64,000 bases of DNA from Certhia americana (GCA_018697195.1 CM031879.1:48190509-48254508); one strand, 5' to 3'; counted from the stretch's first letter, positions 13,901 to 25,450 are shown. The notes: generated by a model not told the origin, from the letters alone. Made by a program: numbers and translations.

Positions 13901-16900
13901 AAGCATATGTCTTGGTGTCCTCACCTCACATTGTCCAGGAAGTGGCCATGACTTAAGAAGGATCTCAGCATTAGTCTGTGGCTAAGGACTTGGCCTTCCA
14001 TTAGGATTTGGGATAAAGTGGCTCCCTCTGCAATGTCTGGCAGCATTGCCTACTTGCCTCTCCTGTTATGTGGTGTCAGGTTGACCACTGAGGTCTGGGA
14101 GAAGCAGAGCAGCTGAAGCTCTGCTGCAAAGGCAGCCATGAGCATCTTGGGCTCAGGACCCAGGATTTGATAGGTTGTTTACTCAAAAAACCTGTGGGGT
14201 CCTGGGGGTTTTTCAAGACATACCAACAGCCTACATAGCACTGCCTGGATGCAGTTGGAGAAAATTGTCACCAGACTGTTTTTACAGACAAGCCAGCTGA
14301 GATATTTTTCAAGTCAAGTTTTTTTCAGATGATGCCTGTGTCATGAAAATCTGCTTACCTGTCTCAGAGGTGCTTGCCCAGAAGCACAGGTTATTTTCTT
14401 CCACAGGTTACGGAGGAATTCCCTCCAGAATTGTCTAAGATGGTCAGGAACATCTAGCCTTCATCATCAGTAAATTGATGCTGCTGCTTCTGTCTGAAAC
14501 CAAGCCAAAAATATCTACTGAGTGGGCAAAGAAACAGCTCCTGTTACTTCACCCACGACTGCACACATGCATAGACTGTGCTGCAGCTGAGGAGAAGGAT
14601 GGAGGTGTGGGCCTAGAGTAGTTTAGTCTATTCTGATGATAGTTCTCCATCCAGCATTCTCCAAGCCCACAGTCCTGCATTTACTGTTCTGTGCTGCCTG
14701 CTCACCCTGCTCTCTCTCCCACAGACCTGGGCTCAAGCACTGTAAGTGCAGGACTGCAGTCCCTCGACACTTCTGGCAAGCTGGAAGAAGACTTTGACAT
14801 GTTTGCCCTGACCCGTGGCAGCTCGCTGGCAGAGCAGCGCAGAGGGTGAGTGGAGCAGCTCACTCTGTCCTGTCCTGCCTTCTTGCAAAGGATGAGGGCT
14901 CAGGGAAAATGGGGCCATGCCCCAACCAGCAGCAGTTCCTGGGAGACAGCAGGATGAAACAGAAATGCACTCTTCACAGGCGCTGTGTTTGTAGGATGAG
15001 CTCTGTGCTCCCAGTCCTTTTTCCCACTGCCATCATCTCCTTCACAGCATCTTCCTGGGTATGGGGAGAAGGAATTGGTCCCTGCATGTGAGCATTGCAG
15101 TGCCACATCTTCTGGGAGATTCAGTGTCTGAGGATAAAGGTCTGAAGTGGAACTGGATCAGTTTTCTTTTCTGCCTCTGAACTCATGTGCCCTGACTGGG
15201 GTGATGTTGAATTTGGGAATTGCTGAGTACTGATTCAGCCTAACAGAGTATGGAGTTGGAGTGCAGCAAGAGAGCAGTCAGTTGTGGCTTGCAAGAGGGC
15301 ACTGTTCTGTGCCTCAGCTTCCCTGTTGGCAAGTGGGACTGATGTTTCTTCCTCCATGGTGTTTGAGACCTCCTGGTTTAAAGTACTAAGAGCTGGGTCT
15401 CCATAGTACTGGCTGAATTGAAGAGGCCTTCTCCACTTCAGAATGGATTTCTGAATCCTTGTTCTGGAGGAGCTGGCGAGAGCTGTGCTGACAAGATCCC
15501 TGAGTTTAGAGGCTGTGGCTGATCTCAAGCTGCTTTGCCTGGCAGAGCCATTCACTGCTCTCTATAGAGTACCAAGCAGTGGAGCCCACAGGCACATCAC
15601 TGCCTCCAGCCCTCCGAGGCCTGTGCTCCTGCATTCCTGGAGCTGCCTTGTTCTGCAGCTGCCCAGTGGCAAGTTAAGGTCTCTTAACGATGTCTCCTTC
15701 CATTCCTCTTCCTCAGACTGCTTCTGGTAAATGTGATGGGGAAACCCATGGCCTACACACGACTTCATGTGTTTTGTCCCTGGGTTTCCCCACCACTTTT
15801 ACTGTGGGTTGTGCTGCCTGAAGACAGAGGCAGTCCAGCAAAAAAACAGTTGTATCAACAGCACTCAATCTGGGGCTGAAACTGGAGCCACTGGTATGTG
15901 CTCAGTGCTGGAGTTCTGGACAGAGGTGGAATTTTATCCTCTCTGCTGTAGCGCAGTCCTTAACAGGCTGAGGCTTATGATCTCTGCACAAGTAACAAGA
16001 CATCTTCTATTTATTCCTCACTGCCCTTCATCTGCACTCGCACTCCTGCCAGGTAACTCTAGTGGCTCAGGCTTCACATTTCACTGAGAGCCTCTGCTCT
16101 CAGTGTCTCACTCCACTTGAACAGATCCATTGCTCTACAGCTTCCGAACAGGACGTGCTGGCAGAACCTCTGGGGTTTGTTCCTGACCTCCCAAACTTTA
16201 TGTGTGTCTCAGTGAGGCAGTGCTTGAGGCACTTCAAACCTTTCCTGCCATTCTTCCTCATCAGTGGTATGATAGCAGCACTGTACTTCATCCTGGATGC
16301 CATTGTCCACAGCGGCCCCTTCACTGATGAGCACTTCTTTGAGAAGTTTGAGCGACGGTGGCCCAAGCCCCTGGCCCCCAACAAAAACTGCTCCACTTGA
16401 TGGTCTGCTGGATCTGTGGGAATGGGCCTGGGAGCAGCTGGAGAGGAAACTTGTGGAGAGTTTCTGTGAAAGGCTTCATTTTCCTAGCATGGAGAGTTTT
16501 CCCCACTCGGCATGGATAAAATGGTGACATGTGGCATTGTCATGTGTGGTAGCAACCTAGAGGGGATACAGGATTGGGATGAGGGAAATTATGGGTGAGG
16601 CATGTCTGTGTGTGGAAAGAGGTTGCTGTAATGGTGCATTTGGAGAACTGGAAGCAACACTAGGCTCTTCTGATCATCCAGTCTCACCTATGGCCAGGAC
16701 AGGCCAGTGAGCCTCTGCCACCATCACTTCGTGGTATTAGTTAGAGATGTTTTTGAGCTGTTTGTGTCTGTGAAGATAGATGGGTATGTACGGACTTGTT
16801 GCTCAAATCCTTTGTAAAATATCTGTAATATTCTGGTCAGTCTGTGTTATTTTTCTCTCTTTATAGTCCACTCCAAAGAAGGTGAGTGTCATGGTTAATG

Positions 16901-19900
16901 GACCTAGCTCTGTAAGTCTGTGTCTTAGTTTTCCTGTAACTCTTTGTCATCCTTCTGTCACTGTGCCAGGGCTGTCCTGTTGTATCCCACGATGTTCCAA
17001 TGAGAAGATTAGTCTATTTTGTGGTGGGCTACACCTTCAATAAGGGCTTTGCACACCTTTCTAGAAGCTCTTGATAGCAGAATGACAAGGCATGAAAAGT
17101 TGTGCAGTCCAGAAGAACTGAATGTGTGTTTAGGATTTCCTGCTCTTCACTCTCTGGCATCTCATCAGCTTGTTGTTTCTCTTTATGCTTCCAGGGTAAA
17201 GTATGAAGACCCCCAAGCCACCAAAGGCCTTGCTGGTGCCCTGGATGCCCGGCAGCAGAACACAGGAGCGGTAAGTGGCCACAGATTTTATTGCATCACC
17301 AGGAATGGGAGTAACCTTCTGACTCACCAAAGCAGTAAGGGTGCTTGTCTGTTTGGAAAAAGTCAATAACAGATAATAATATCAACCTGCTGGGCTGCAT
17401 GCCTCATTCTTTAAAGCCCTGAGGTGAGGAGCTGTGAAAAGTCTGGGGTTGCCTCTGGCAGTTGAAAGTCCAAGTCCAGTCACCTTCTCTCTGCAATGAG
17501 AGAAGTAGGCCACCAGTATTAGCATATTCTTTCCCTCACCTGAAACCCACTGCCTCTCCTGTCCCTCATACTGCAATGCAGACTCTCTGTCATCCAGGGG
17601 GAGTCTGGTGCCTCTAGCGATGGAGCCCAGCTGACAAAGTGGATGATGCGTCAAGGAATGGTGAGATCTGAGGTGGTGGAACACCAGCAGGAAGGAAGGA
17701 GGCTGGGGCTGCTGAAACAGAAGTGTCACTGGCACAGCACGTGAGGATGCACAGCAGACATCAGCAGATACTGCTAACTGAAAGGAGCAACTCTGGGCTG
17801 GGCCAGTAGTGGAGACCAGGTTTGGGAAGGAGGCAGGCAGTGTACCAGTCCTCCCTTAAGTAAACATATGTGTAGGAAAAAATCCTAGGAGCTCTGAGGC
17901 AAAGAGGGCATGTGTCACTCTGAGCTAGAGGATGGCCTGTTTTGGGGTGGGTGTCTGAGGCAGAGGCCATAGCTGGTGGCATCATGAGGGTGGCTGCTGC
18001 CATTCATCCTTCTTGAGTCTCTCCTCCTTAGCATGAGGTGCCTCATTTGAAGGAAAAGACATTCCGACTTTAACCCTGTTGAAGGCCTCCTCCTGTAGGT
18101 AGTGTCTGAGCTTTCAGGCAGTTGAATTCGGACTTTTGGCAGCAGGAATTCCTGCAATTACATTCCCTCAGGCACACAGAGGCATTGACAGCTTGTGGGT
18201 CTGAAGATTGTTAGCCTGTCTTTCTGTAATAGGCACAGCCCAGACTGATGTCTGCCCTAGGAAGTTTCCCCACATGCTGTACAGTTGGCTTAAATGCACT
18301 TCTGCCCCAAAGAGATCCTCTTTTGGAAGACAAAGCCAGTTTGCTTTGAAACTTCCCTAATCTCACACATCCTCTTCCGTTCCCATTCTTCCATCTGCCA
18401 GCTGTGATAACTATCTGCACTTGCTCCCTGGTTTGAGGAAATCTGCCTGTCTTTGGTATGCAGGTGTTGCTCTTTTTCTTGGTCTTGGTGTTTTCCTGAG
18501 GGCAATGGAGCTATATATATTAGAAAACTAATAAATAAGTTCCCACAAATACTCTTTCATTCTTCTGCTTGGGGAGCCTCTAGCAAGGGCTGCTTCTTGC
18601 TCAGCTTCATTCAGGAGCTCATGACTGGAGAAAAGGATTTGGGGTATTGAATCAGACATTGTTTCTTTCAAGGTTACCTCTGTCCTCCAAATATGTCTCT
18701 TTGTTGTTTAAATTGACATGGGCCATGAATTCTTTTGAGCTAGCCTCATCCCTACTGGAAGTAAAATTTAATTGTAGATGACTTTCTCTTTGATGGGTCT
18801 GTTTCAGTAGTTTGGTGTGATATCAAATCCTGCTGTGCTCCCTGATCATACCAGGGAATCAGTTCTTGGCAGCTGTCTTTTCCCCCCTACCATGCTGTCA
18901 GACCTGGCACCTCCAATATCCTCAGCATTGCAGACTTTGATATCAGACTGTCACTGTTTTGTAGAGGGAGAAGGTGTAGAGAAATGCACGTCTCCTGTTC
19001 TCTGGCTGCCTGCACAAGCAGACAACTTCCACCTAGTGGGTCCTCACCAAAAAGCAAAGTCTGGTCCAGTCCTAATACCCCAAAGCCAACCACCAAACCA
19101 CAGATGCTTTCAATGCCATGTATCCTGGAAACTGTCTGGGCATGGGTGGGACAGAGGAAGCAGGTAAGCGATGGCACTGGTAGCTGGGCGAGCTTTGCAG
19201 TGGCACTGGCTGGATTTGGATGGGCCTGAGCTGACTGAACAGCAGAGCAAGAGGCTGAGCTTCTGGGTTGGGCATTCTTTTTGCATAATGGATTTACTGG
19301 AATATCCTTTATTTTCTTGGCCTCATCGCCCTATTCTTCTGTCCCAGGTACCAGTTCCTCAAGCCAATTTCATGGAAGACATAGAAAAGTGGCTCTCCAC
19401 TGATGTGGTAAGTGTGGGGCTGCCTTCTTGGAGTCCTGCTGGAGTTGTCTGTGGGACTGGACTTCAGGCAGTGTGTAACAGTGCTGGCATCACTGAATGT
19501 GTGACACAGGCTGCTGGGAGGGATCAGGGAAGGAAAAGACAGAGACAGACTTTGGGATACCACAACAGTATCATCAGCCTTCTGGGAGCCATGGCTAATG
19601 AACTGAGGCTCAGGGCCCCTCTAACATGTCTGCACTGCAGAAGTGAGGGGAAAAGACTATCCTGTCTCTCTGTGTGCAAAAAATCATATCTGTGAGATGC
19701 CTTTACCTATCTTCCTTCTAACCATGCCCTTCTCTTTCTTTGCTAGGGAGAATCAGAGGATCCAAAAGGGGTCACCAGTGAAGGTGAGATGTGCCAGCCA
19801 GCCCTTTTCTTTAACTGCTCCTGGCAGCACCTTGGCTCTTCCACAAACCTCCCTCTTTTAATGCTCTGCTCTTCTCTTGCCCTCAGAGTTTGATAAATTT

Positions 19901-20035
19901 CTGGAGGAGCGAGCAAAAGTTGCAGACCGCCTTCCCACTTTGTCCAGCTCCTCAGCAGGGACATCTGTGTCCCCTCCTGCTGCCAGCCATCATCGGAAGC
20001 AAGCAAAGGAAGAGGATGCTATGTTTGCCTTGTGA
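7937..20035 (+). CDS. TOM1: TOM1, endosomal VHS-GAT adaptor (exons 2-15; first exon not found)
   Basis: TOM1 (target of Myb1) is an endosomal adaptor that binds ubiquitinated cargo, Tollip and clathrin. Coding exons: 7937-8021, 9747-9825, 9988-10137, 10250-10384, 10628-10774, 11740-11856, 12305-12438, 13058-13091, 13616-13724, 14725-14845, 17195-17270, 19348-19407, 19747-19783, 19887-20035. All have AG/GT borders and the phases join without a break (1433 nt). With a human-like first exon of about 52 nt the protein would be about 494 aa (human 492). The first four exons listed encode the VHS domain, which includes [20 protein letters not shown]. The exons at 11740-13091 encode the GAT domain. 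A clathrin-box-like LIDLGP follows in 13616-13724, and the protein ends in DAMFAL. The 5' edge of the first listed exon is ambiguous by two bases (7937 or 7939). The first coding exon (about 17 residues) is missing from what I can read. Confidence 0.95.
9480..9564 (+). mobile_element. CR1 LINE 3'-end fragment
   Basis: A short fragment in TOM1 intron 2-3 ending in TTCCAACCTAAATGGTTCTG and TGAT, the typical 3' tail of avian CR1 elements (a conserved TTCCAACC block followed by a TTCTGTGAT-type end). It resembles the fragment at 50441-50645 and lies in the same orientation. It is strongly 5'-truncated and has no coding capacity. Confidence 0.75.
16141..16400 (+). CDS. Unassigned open frame with one membrane segment, inside a TOM1 intron
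   Basis: Within the TOM1 intron between 14846 and 17194 an open frame ends at TGA 16398-16400. It has coding-like codon choice (GAG, AAG, CTG, GCC). From an acceptor-like CTCTACAG at 16140 it reads [19 protein letters not shown], then a basic stretch, one hydrophobic segment ([18 protein letters not shown]), then an acidic and basic tail ending NKNCST. The frame stays open upstream to at least 16062. An ATG at 16200 would give a 66-residue single-pass protein, but in a weak start context. Joining TOM1 exon 13616-13724 to this acceptor (A plus CT) keeps the frame, so it could be an alternative TOM1 last exon that skips 14725-14845. It could also be the last exon of a nested gene. I do not recognise the family. 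Confidence 0.4.
16867..16881 (+). other. TOM1: Candidate 15-nt in-frame TOM1 microexon
   Basis: A 15-nt segment is flanked by a good pyrimidine tract and TATAG acceptor (16846-16866) and by a perfect AAG/GTGAGT donor at 16881/16882. The preceding TOM1 exon (14725-14845) ends in phase 2 and the next (17195-17270) starts with the matching single base. Inserting the 15 nt keeps the frame and adds five residues, PLQRR after the junction glycine, between the AEQRRG and VKYEDPQ segments. The splice sites and phase are seen; inclusion in mRNA is inferred. Confidence 0.5.
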
Positions 20036-20103
20036 ATGCTATGGACCAGTGTGCTGTGGAGCAAGAGGCTGTGTGTGCTGTTTTGCTTGCCTCCAACCAG
20101 GGG

Positions 20104-20115
20104 CCAGCAGAGGGA
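20104..20115 (+). promoter_or_regulatory. CTCF-like core motif in the TOM1 3' UTR
   Basis: The sequence CCAGCAGAGGGA fits the CTCF core CCASYAGRKGG closely and points along the + strand. Occupancy is unknown; this is a motif match only. Confidence 0.35.
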
Positions 20116-21279
20116 GGACTCTGTCCCCTTCCTCCATTCTCTTCCTGTTTTACCTTTGAGTTGTTTTTATTTTTAAGCTGCTTTCAGACTTCAGATAATC
20201 TTTGTTGTGTTTAGGGATATCATACAATAGACTCGTGAAGGGGGGATTCAAAGCTGCTAGAGAATGTGGGAGTTCAGTGGGCTTTTCTTTTTATGGTACA
20301 GTGTGGGCAAAGCAGAAGAAGCTCCGGAAGAAGCTCCCCCACCCTACTCTCCAGTGAGGTAGTTAGAGATCTTGCCCAAGAAACAGGACAGGCTGCAGTC
20401 TGCTGCTGAAGTCATTCCTGCCTGCCTCTTTCCTCACCCCTCCCCTAGAATGTATCTCCAGCCCTCTGCCAGCCAGGGTTAGACTGGGAAGCACGGGGAT
20501 GTGAAGCATTACTGGTGGCCGAGGAGGAACACTAATAGTAGAGGGACCCTGTTGCTCTAACCTCTCTTGCACAAGTACTTGTGGTATGCAACACCTTCCC
20601 ACTCACAACCCCTTCTCTTCCTTTTCCTCTTCCTCGCCTCCCTTTCCCCATCAGTTTATCCAGACTCCTACCCACAGCCCAGATATTTCCACTGCATGAC
20701 AGCCAGTTTTCCAAGCCCTTGGCAGCACACAGGACTGCAAGCAGTACCCCAGGCTGAAGGGGCTGTCTCCCATGGGATAGGATGTGCCTTCAGCAAACTA
20801 TTTGCAGTTAATTTAATTCTCCATTATCATCCTTTTCTCCCAATGTGATCCTACCTCCCTCTCTCACTTCCACTGATGCCTTCCACCACATCATGCCATG
20901 GCGTGGAGTCTGTTTGAGCCAGGCCAGCACTACGGACTCCCTCAGGGTGGCTGTGTGTGCCAGGCTCACAGAGCTGCGTCCCCCTAAAGCAGGAGGCCCT
21001 TCTGTCAGCACTGTTACACCACTGGGAACATGCTGCTGCTGTGGGAGCTTGTTCAGCTGGTGAGCACAGAGGGAAAGGGAGACATCAGTCATCTCATGCC
21101 AGTAAAACAGCCCTGCAGCAGTGAGGAGCTCCTCTGCACATGGGGAGAAAAGCCCTTCGGAGCAAACCACACACGCTGCCCACTCGTAAATGAAAGCCGG
21201 GGAGGAGGGTGCCAAGCTCAGGGCTCCTGCTCGTGGAATTTCTTGTTGAGTGTGGGAGAGTTGTCTTTTTTTACTGCAC

Positions 21280-21285
21280 ATTAAA
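21280..21285 (+). terminator. TOM1: TOM1 polyadenylation signal (ATTAAA)
   Basis: ATTAAA, the commonest variant hexamer, is followed within about 35-60 bases by a GT-rich region suited to CstF binding. It is the first plausible signal after the TOM1 stop codon. Confidence 0.5.
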
Positions 21286-22715
21286 GGAGCAAAGACTTGA
21301 ACCTGCCTTGAAAGATATGGTGTGTGCTGTCAGTGATGGTGTGGGGAGAGGAGGATGCTGTGGGGAGAAGAGAGATGAAACCATGCAGCCACATTTGCTC
21401 TCCATGAAAAGGCAAAGGCACTGGAGCTGAGAGGAGAACAGCATGGGGGCTGAGGGTGCTGGGAGCCAAGGCAGGTCCCTTCTTTTTACTACAGTCTTGT
21501 GGGGAGGTGATTACAGGCCATCTCAAAATAGCAGGAGAGCAAGCTACCACCTCTTCTTTCCCTGTCTGTCTTGTGACCAGATCTGAATACCCACCTGCAG
21601 CCCATAAGCCACTTATAAAGACATGCAAGAAGTACAGTTGCTACTAAAGGGCCCTCTGGTATCCACAGGACATCCTCAGTTGTCCCTATACCATCTCTCC
21701 AGTGTCCAGCTGAGTGGGAGCTGTGAGAAAGATTCTTAAAAGAAAGCTGAGCGGATTTGAAAATGTCATCTGAAGAAAGGCAAAAGATCCAAGTGGATGA
21801 GCTTCCCCTGCTGGAGCATGTGCAGGACAGGAAGTAAGAGCAGGGACATGATGGAACACAGGCTGGTTTTGTAACTGTGGGGCCAGAAGGGCCTTCAGAA
21901 CAAGCAAAGCCAAGCCCTCTGGCCAGGGCCTGGCCTCGAGCTGCCCAGCTCAGCTGGGTAGGAAGGGTTTCTGGTAACCAGTCAGCGTTTATGAACGGCA
22001 CCAGCCTGTTCACACTGGTGATTCTTTAACACTGGTTCATGCCTCAGCTGGCACTTACAAGTTCTCAGTGCCTCCAGCTCCCTTGGAACACTGCCTGCAA
22101 CCTCCCAGAAAGGAGAAACGGAGACATCCCTGAGTGAATATCCTGAGTATGGGGAGTTCAAACTCCTCCTTATTACCCTTGGGATGCCCTGAGCCCACCT
22201 CAAGATAAAGGCTCAAACTTTACCCTCACCTTGTTTTTAATTCCCTGAACAGCTGGCACAGGACCTGGCAAAGCAAAGAGGAAAATGTCCCCAAGGAAGA
22301 CTTGAGTGCAGCAGAAATGGGTTGCCGCTATTTTCATCAAGGGACAAACAGATGGAAAGGGTTTTTGGTGTCTGCCACGTGAGGTCAGTTTGAATCGATG
22401 GCCAACAGGTGAAAATTCAGTGTTTGTGGCCCCAGGGGTCAGCCTATCCCCTCCCACCAGCCGTGGTCACAGTGCTTTTCACTGAGATTTATCCAACAGT
22501 GACAAGGTATGTCTTTTTCAAGTAACTGAAAATGTGCAGAATGGGGACAAAGCCATGGAAAGATTCCAAATCAGTACTGTCGTATTTGTTATAAAGTATA
22601 CCAGTAATAGCTTGAATAATTTTGCAAGGTTTCTTTTAAGAAGGAACCTGGGGAAAAAGGCCTGCTAGGTCTGCAAGGGACCATTTTAAGTAGAGGCTGC
22701 GCTCTTTGCATCAGC

Positions 22716-22724
22716 AAAAAAAAG

Positions 22725-22759
<35 letters not shown>
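22716..22759 (+). repeat. Poly(A) tract
   Basis: About 44 bases, almost all A with one G interruption. Such a tract can be the tail of a retroposed sequence or simple slippage; no recognisable retrogene or target-site duplication was seen around it. Confidence 0.85.
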
Positions 22760-22761
<2 letters not shown>

Positions 22762-22836
22762 AAATTAAATGTCTTTCCCTTTCCAAAAGTTTTCTGATGT
22801 TGTTTTAAAAAGAACGGTGCTGCGTGCTCGGTCTGA

Positions 22837-22848
22837 CCACTAGATGGC
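22837..22848 (+). promoter_or_regulatory. CTCF core motif between TOM1 and HMOX1
   Basis: CCACTAGATGGC matches the CTCF core CCASYAGRKGGC at every position, on the + strand. It lies between the TOM1 3' end and the HMOX1 upstream elements, where an insulator would be sensible. Binding is inferred. Confidence 0.5.
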
Positions 22849-25233
22849 TGTGGTCTCTCGCACACCCAGCCCAGGCTTCCCGGTGGCAGAGGACAGCCCC
22901 TCCCTTGGCAGTGACCTGCTTAGCAGGCTCTGCCATCCCCGGGGCCAGAAACAAAAAACAGGTTTTTAGTATTCTACTATAACGCTGTAACCATCAGCAC
23001 AGTGCAGCCTCGCACAGCGACCACTCCAGAGCATTCATTCATCCACACGTTGTGACTGCACGGAGGATGGGAAGGCTGCTTGTGCTAGGCCTACGCATCC
23101 ATTAATAACCACACTGGGAACAGGATCCTGACCTGGACAGATATTTTGCATGACCCAGAACAGCTGTTGCTATGCCAGATGAAGAAAGACATAACTTCCT
23201 TGTACTGGGTCAAAGTTTCTCTACATCTCCAAAAAGTAAATATACGCTAAAAGTTAATGAGAATTTCCATGATGTTTGGGTAGCGTGGTACTTGGCATGC
23301 CAGCATCACATTCATACAGGCAAAAAATTACATGTTTCTCTTTTACCAACCACTAACCTCCAAAGAGTACATGATTATTTTTTTTAAAGGGTGGGAATAA
23401 AAATATGTCCTGATTTCCCACAGCACTGTCTCACAAAATCAGCACAGAAGTGTCCCAAGCCAGTACACTGGGAGGGCTGTTCTCTATTACACAGGATTTT
23501 CATATTGCTTTGCCATGTCAAAACTTCCTCAAAGCTTTTTCTGAATAACAAAATTCTCCCTCCCTTCACAAAATGAGAATAAAGCCACTTCCCCTTTCCT
23601 TTACTGTTGGTGCTGCTAAGGGTGGATGAAGACAACATAAACAAATGAGAGGAAAAGTAGGTGCTCCAGTGCTCAGAAGCAAGGGAATAGAGATGGCCAT
23701 TGTGAGGATCACTCCCCATCAGTACAAGTTTGCTGCAGTGTTGTCTCCAGCAGCCTTCCTGCCAGGCTGGATATTGGCCCTTGCCAGGAGTTCTTGGATG
23801 GGGTATGCAGGGGTGCTACACTGGGCAACAAAGAAGTTAGGGGCTCAGCCTTGCTAAGGAGACTCCTGGGAACTTTGCAGCAGGGATTTTCTTGGGGGGG
23901 ATCAGGAATTCCCTCGCAGCACAAAAAGCTACACGTGCCTGCATCCAGGCACTTGTTTCCCAGGCCTGTCCCAGCAGAAAAGCATGGATCAGGAATGAAG
24001 CAAATTTGGCAGCGGGGTGAGGCAAGGACACAGCTTTCCTGCGGCTTTAGGGGAGTCTCTTACACCAGTACAGAGTGGTAGGAAAATCTGTGTTTAGAAA
24101 AGTTGCTGTGAGGCACTTCAGTGGTATTTTTAGCTGCTTGACCAAGAAAAAAAAAAAAAAAGAGCTTAAATGCCAGATAAGTCTCACTGAGAGAGAGGTG
24201 CCAATTTTTCTGAGCTCTTTTGCAGTCTCAGTCCAAAAAGGAGAAAAAAACAATAAAAGCCAAAGTGTGGGTGATCTGCCAGCAGTGCCCTGCTGCCCCT
24301 GGGCAGGGACATGTTTTGTGCTGGCATGCACACCATGAACCACCAGCTCAAGCAGGGCAGTCAGGGGGCGGCTCACCCCACACCAGGCACCTCCAGCCTC
24401 ACCACTTGTACCTTTGGTCCTTCTGGGCCTCTGCCACACCCAGCAACCGAACACTTCAATTCAAATCCCACGTCGCCTTGTTAATGATTATTTAGTTAAA
24501 GAGCTGCTGCCACAGCCCCGAGGTCCTGCTCTGCCCAGCACTGCTCAGGAGAAGGGCTGAGCCCAAAGCCCTGACTCCTCGGTGCATGGGATTCTAGGGA
24601 ATGCATCCCCCCAAAAAGGCGTTCTGGGTCTTTTGCTGTACCAGCTGCAGTCCATAAACTCTGTAGTGCACAGGACTCTCCAATGCTGAGCCCACCCTGC
24701 CCTAAACTAAGGTCTTTGAAGTAAAATCTACCCTATCTCACCCTTCTTTGGCTTATTTCTCCTCGTCAGCATGTACCTGTCACCCTCTCAAAACAGACGG
24801 TGGGGTAATAATACTAAAAATAAGCTCCTGCCTGCCTGCCCTGGAGCAATCTTTGGTAATGAGTGAAGGAAGGAGCACAGTCTGTGCCATAGACACCCTA
24901 CGTGTGTCTTGAGTAAGTCACTTAAATGTGGCACATCCTGAATGCCAGTCTCTAAAATGGATTCATTCCCACCCATTGTTCCTGGGTTTGCTGCTTTCCA
25001 CCAGCACAGCTGAAAGCTGGGCGCCCATCCGGCACCCCAGCGTTCCCATGCCTTGATTCCCCCGCATGGAGCGAAGCCTGTCCCGGTCCCACAGCAGATG
25101 GACACAGCAACTCTCCGCATCCCCAGGTCAGAGAGGCGCGCAGCTTTCCCAGCTTGGAACAACAGCTTCTCCAACCCTTCCTGCCTCACCCGCTGCGGCT
25201 CTGGGGAGGAAAACTGAAAGAGGAACATTTTGT

Positions 25234-25450
25234 GACCGCAAGTGATGCCGCGCGTTCCGCCAGGGCATGAGCCCCAAAAGGCGCTGCCGCCTCCCTCTAG
25301 TGCTGAGTCACCCTTTCCGCGGCGCGGGCGTTCTGCTGAGTCAGGGTCAGGCCGGGGGCTCCGCGCTGAGTCACGGCGGGGCGGGAGCCACGGGAGCTGC
25401 TCATGGCAGCGCTGAGCGCAGCTGCTGCTCCTGGACCCGCTCCCGGTGCT
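25234..25450. promoter_or_regulatory. HMOX1: Triple stress-response element cluster, E1-like HMOX1 enhancer
   Basis: Three copies of GCTGAGTCA lie at 25302-25310, 25335-25343 and 25365-25373 in the same orientation; the first two extend to TGCTGAGTCA. Spacings of 33 and 30 bp are close to three helical turns. The reverse complement TGACTCAGC fits the antioxidant response element TGACnnnGC and the Maf recognition half-site bound by NRF2-sMaf and BACH1-sMaf. The cluster sits in a small CpG-rich patch about 4.5 kb upstream of the predicted HMOX1 start. In mammals the E1 enhancer of HMOX1, at about -4 kb, carries repeated stress-response elements of this kind. Motifs and distance are seen; the enhancer role is inferred by analogy. 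Confidence 0.75.
25292..25303 (-). promoter_or_regulatory. CTCF-like motif overlapping the first stress element
   Basis: On the minus strand this reads GCACTAGAGGGA, one base off the CTCF core at its first position, and it continues into GGCGGC. It overlaps the first TGCTGAGTCA by three bases and faces the + strand site at 22837. Binding is inferred. Confidence 0.3.

Larger units (their letters stand above)
20036..21310 (+). other. TOM1: TOM1 3' UTR
   Basis: Sequence following the TOM1 stop codon. The first convincing polyadenylation hexamer is ATTAAA at 21280-21285, followed by a GT-rich stretch at about 21317-21345. This gives a 3' UTR of about 1.27 kb. No canonical AATAAA occurs earlier. 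Open frames here on the minus strand have no family resemblance. The 3' end position is inferred. Confidence 0.55.
21310..25230. other. Intergenic DNA between TOM1 and the HMOX1 distal enhancer
   Basis: No coding exon or RNA gene was recognised. The stretch holds a CTCF-like site at 22837 and a long A-run at 22716-22759. The minus-strand open frame at 21489-22013 is free of family resemblance and probably spurious. Confidence 0.6.

Noticed and set aside
14407..14457. Possible extra TOM1 exon after a good acceptor (TTTTCTTCCACAG)
   Set aside because: No matching donor follows, and in the TOM1 phase it soon meets a stop codon.
21489..22013. 174-codon minus-strand open frame downstream of TOM1
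   Set aside because: No domain, no promoter and no splice signals; consistent with chance.
24461..24480. T-loop-like sequence suggestive of a tRNA gene
   Set aside because: No matching A-box or cloverleaf could be built from the flanking bases.
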